From contig CAMLRA010000006.1 in the NCBI GenBank assembly GCA_946482325.1, positions 5,565-69,564 of the forward strand: a stretch of 64,000 nt of DNA, written 5' to 3'. Position numbers and translations under genes: made by a program. This document shows, one piece after another, positions 62,195 to 64,000 of the stretch. The notes beneath the pieces are model-generated. The model saw only the letters and a list, made by a program, of their open reading frames with translations, was not told the DNA's origin and did not search any database. The first letter of the stretch is position 1; each line of letters starts with the position of its first letter. This DNA comes from an uncultured Chromatiaceae bacterium. Its GTDB lineage: Bacteria; Pseudomonadota; Gammaproteobacteria; Enterobacterales; Alteromonadaceae.

Positions 62195-62412
62195 TGGCAA
62201 TTATCGTAAGACTGGATCTAATGCTGGCGGCGCGTAAACAAAAATCCCGTGCCCTGGCGGAATATGTCGGCATCACAGAACAGAATTTGTCGCTGCTCAA
62301 ATCGGGCAAGGTCAAAGGGATCCGCTTTGATACGCTGGATAAAATCTGCGAGTTCCTGCAGTGTCAGCCGGGAGATTTGCTGGAATTTGTGCCGGACGAA
62401 CCGCAAGACTAA
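62194..62412 (+). CDS. XRE-family regulator (YozG-like) paired with DUF2975
   Basis: A 72-residue Cro/C1-type HTH protein: LMLAARKQKSRALAEYVGIT, EQNLSLLKSGKVKGIRF, DTLDKICEFLQCQPGDLLEF. The start overlaps the stop of the DUF2975 gene by one base. The two form a conserved pair in many bacteria. It may bind the 18-bp palindrome at 61582 and so control the pair and the divergent hydrolase gene. Confidence 0.88.
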   Translation: MAIIVRLDLMLAARKQKSRALAEYVGITEQNLSLLKSGKVKGIRFDTLDKICEFLQCQPGDLLEFVPDEPQD

Positions 62413-62630
62413 CGCCTGTTGCTGGCCCGCCGCTTTAATCATTCACAGAGAATCAGCCGGGCCAGCCGGCTGCGTGTCCGGAACTTTGGTTTCAAACATT
62501 GGCTTAAAACACTGCTGTTGCACGGTAGCCGGGCCGGAACATCAATTGAAACACTTTAAAAATCAGTTTTTAACGGCGCCAGTTAACATATCCTGCGGAA
62601 TTCTCGCCGTATTTCAAAAGAGTTTTGACC

Positions 62631-63566
62631 ATGGATAATCTTACACATTCGCTTGTCGGCGCGCTTGCCGGGCAAATGGGACTCAAACGTAAAACCGGGT
62701 TGGCGTTGCCGACGCTGATCATTGCCGCGAATCTGCCTGATATTGATGCATTCGCCACTTTATTGAGTGGTCATCAGCATTTAGCGCTGCGGCGCGGACT
62801 GACTCACGGGCCGATCGCGATACTGCTCCTGCCTTTGTTGCTGTGGGGCCTGATGCTGTGGTTTGATCACTTGCAAACCCGCAGGGGCAAACGCCCTGAC
62901 ACGCGCTTACCAATAGATAAGGCTTGGTTACTGGCCCTCGCATACATCGGCTGTCTGACACATCCACTGCTGGATTGGCTCAACAGTTATGGCGTCCGGC
63001 TGCTCGAACCCTTTTCTTCCACCTGGTTTTACGGCGACTCGATTTTTATCATCGATATCTGGATCTTGTTGGTCATCAGTGTCGGGCTGTACTTTTCGTA
63101 TCGTCGCGAGCAGCGTCAGGCCCGCAACTGGGCGGCCCCTGCAGTTGGGAGTGCAGCATTGCTGCTGTGTTATCTGGCAGCGAATGCTGTGATCACCGCC
63201 CGCGCCGAGCAATTAACCGCACGCGCCGTTGAGCAGCGCTTTGGGATGACGCCAAGTCTGGTGGTGGCTAATCCGGTCCCGGTCGAATTCTGGAAACGCG
63301 AGATGTTATGGCGGGATAACACTCATTATGGCCGTGCGATTTATCAGGTGCCTGATACAGTCCGGGTTGATGAGCAATTTGCTGCGCATCAGGTGACGGT
63401 GAGTGCTGCCGCCAATGCCGCAAGCAAAGATGAAAACGCTAAAGCATTTCTGTTCTGGTCGAGAATGCCAGTGATCAGTAGTCACCCCAACGGGCAGGAA
63501 ATCAACGACCAAAGGTTTTTAAATCCGTTGATGAAAGAACGTTTTACGGTGCAAGTATCGAAATGA
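62631..63566 (+). CDS. YdjM-family membrane-bound metal-dependent hydrolase
   Basis: A 311-residue inner-membrane protein: MDNLTHSLVGALAGQMG with the metal-site His, LIIAANLPDIDAFATLL, RRGLTHGPIAILLLPLLLW, then GCLTHPLLDWLNSYG, with further helices near 135-185. These His/Asp motifs define the DUF457/YdjM family. The substrate is unknown. The C-terminal 120 residues form a soluble domain. The start is the ATG at 62631; the in-frame TTG two codons earlier is unlikely. Confidence 0.85.
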   Translation: MDNLTHSLVGALAGQMGLKRKTGLALPTLIIAANLPDIDAFATLLSGHQHLALRRGLTHGPIAILLLPLLLWGLMLWFDHLQTRRGKRPDTRLPIDKAWLLALAYIGCLTHPLLDWLNSYGVRLLEPFSSTWFYGDSIFIIDIWILLVISVGLYFSYRREQRQARNWAAPAVGSAALLLCYLAANAVITARAEQLTARAVEQRFGMTPSLVVANPVPVEFWKREMLWRDNTHYGRAIYQVPDTVRVDEQFAAHQVTVSAAANAASKDENAKAFLFWSRMPVISSHPNGQEINDQRFLNPLMKERFTVQVSK

Positions 63567-63783
63567 TGGCGGGGTGATTCTGCTTGCTGATTTTCCAGTT
63601 TTCGCCGCCAACCACTACGTTATTTGCCAGATCTGCTTTGACGTCATTTGCGGTCACAGTGACCATACAACAGCTCCCCAATGGCGGAGTTGCCACTATG
63701 TAACGAGCCGCACGAAACGGTTAATTCGATGAAATCGTGCGATTCATCCGCTAAGTCAATAGTGCTGAAACCAAGGAGAGTTT

Positions 63784-64000
63784 ATGCTGCGCGGACTGAA
63801 CCACATCACTATTGCTGTCAGTGACTTAGACAGTTCTTTGCGTTTTTATATCGACATCCTTGGCATGCAGGGCCGTGTACGCTGGGATCGTGGCGCTTAT
63901 CTCAGTCTGGGAGATCTCTGGTTTTGTCTGTCCGTTGATAGTGCCGCGCCGGCGCAGGATTATTCGCATATTGCCTTTGATATTGCTGAGGATGATTTTT
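63784..64000 (+). CDS. fosA: FosA-family fosfomycin glutathione transferase (partial, C-terminus off window)
   Basis: The first 72 codons read MLRGLNHITIAVSDLDSSLRF, then YIDILGMQG, RWDRGAYLSLGDLWFCLSVD and HIAFDIAEDDF. They align with FosA (MLQGLNHLTLAVSDL, WDSGAYLSCGALWLCLS, YTHYAFSVAEEEF as I recall it). The metal ligands His7 and the His in SHIAF are present. The enzyme adds glutathione to fosfomycin. AAGGAG lies 6 nt before the ATG. The last third of the gene, including the third metal ligand Glu, is outside the window. Confidence 0.88.
   Translation, partial: MLRGLNHITIAVSDLDSSLRFYIDILGMQGRVRWDRGAYLSLGDLWFCLSVDSAAPAQDYSHIAFDIAEDDF

Noticed and set aside
1..64000. tRNA, rRNA, riboswitch, transposase, integrase or phage genes
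   Set aside because: Read on both strands, no cloverleaf, rRNA segment, known riboswitch core or mobile-element enzyme was recognised; subtle ncRNAs cannot be excluded by eye.

Overview
The window is chromosomal DNA of a Gram-negative gammaproteobacterium. It encodes TonB-dependent uptake, lipid A modification enzymes, lipoproteins, RND efflux, several c-di-GMP enzymes and an AmpR/AmpC pair. Gene content and protein style fit the Alteromonadales/Chromatiales side, for example a Rheinheimera-like organism. That placement is an inference from family flavour, not a computed result. Coding density is high and no tRNA, rRNA, CRISPR array, transposase or phage gene was seen.

Layout. 1-8.8 kb holds housekeeping and envelope genes: a truncated periplasmic binding-like protein, an M24 peptidase, an NTF2-like protein, RluF, a YkgJ-type cysteine-cluster protein, a 7TMR-DISM/PAS/GGDEF/EAL receptor, a small cytochrome c and a small secreted protein. 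Two copies of a ~160 bp palindromic MITE-like element sit in this part. RecQ follows. 10.7-27.7 kb is one long minus-strand galactoside-use operon: TonB receptor, SDR, GH2 beta-galactosidase, galE, galT, galK, galM, vSGLT-like symporter, GH-A glycosidase, MFS permease and a GalR-type repressor as last gene. Junctions are mostly overlapping, and GalR-type operators lie upstream of the TonB receptor gene. The proposed flow is outer-membrane import, periplasmic or inner-membrane-side hydrolysis, Na+/galactose or MFS uptake, then the Leloir pathway.

28-34.4 kb holds a LysR/oxidoreductase divergent pair, a fasciclin-domain protein, and two c-di-GMP proteins separated by a family of 14-bp tandem repeats. 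34.4-36.6 kb is an accessory-looking, A+T-richer patch with an unrecognised membrane protein flanked by palindromic DNA. 36.6-42.1 kb is a metal-efflux operon (His-rich exported protein, RND adaptor, heavy-metal RND pump, His-rich periplasmic protein) preceded by a near-perfect CusR-type box. 42.1-46 kb has a periplasmic binding protein, a lipoprotein, a TDT-family transporter and a LysR regulator.

46-50.5 kb is a PAP2 phosphatase / phosphoethanolamine transferase / Omp85-like operon behind a perfect PmrA-box match, suggesting PmrA-controlled lipid A remodelling. 50.6-58.3 kb has a polysaccharide deacetylase, a TPR membrane protein that looks like a sensor without an output domain, a GrpB-methyltransferase gene split by a frameshift, the ampR-ampC divergent pair, a DUF1186/SEC-C protein and a CPBP protease. 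58.5-64 kb has a NYN-domain protein, a lipocalin, a GST, a serine hydrolase divergent from a DUF2975/XRE pair, a YdjM-like membrane hydrolase, and the start of a FosA-type fosfomycin-modifying enzyme at the right edge. AmpC, EptA and FosA together point to intrinsic resistance to beta-lactams, cationic peptides/polymyxins and fosfomycin.
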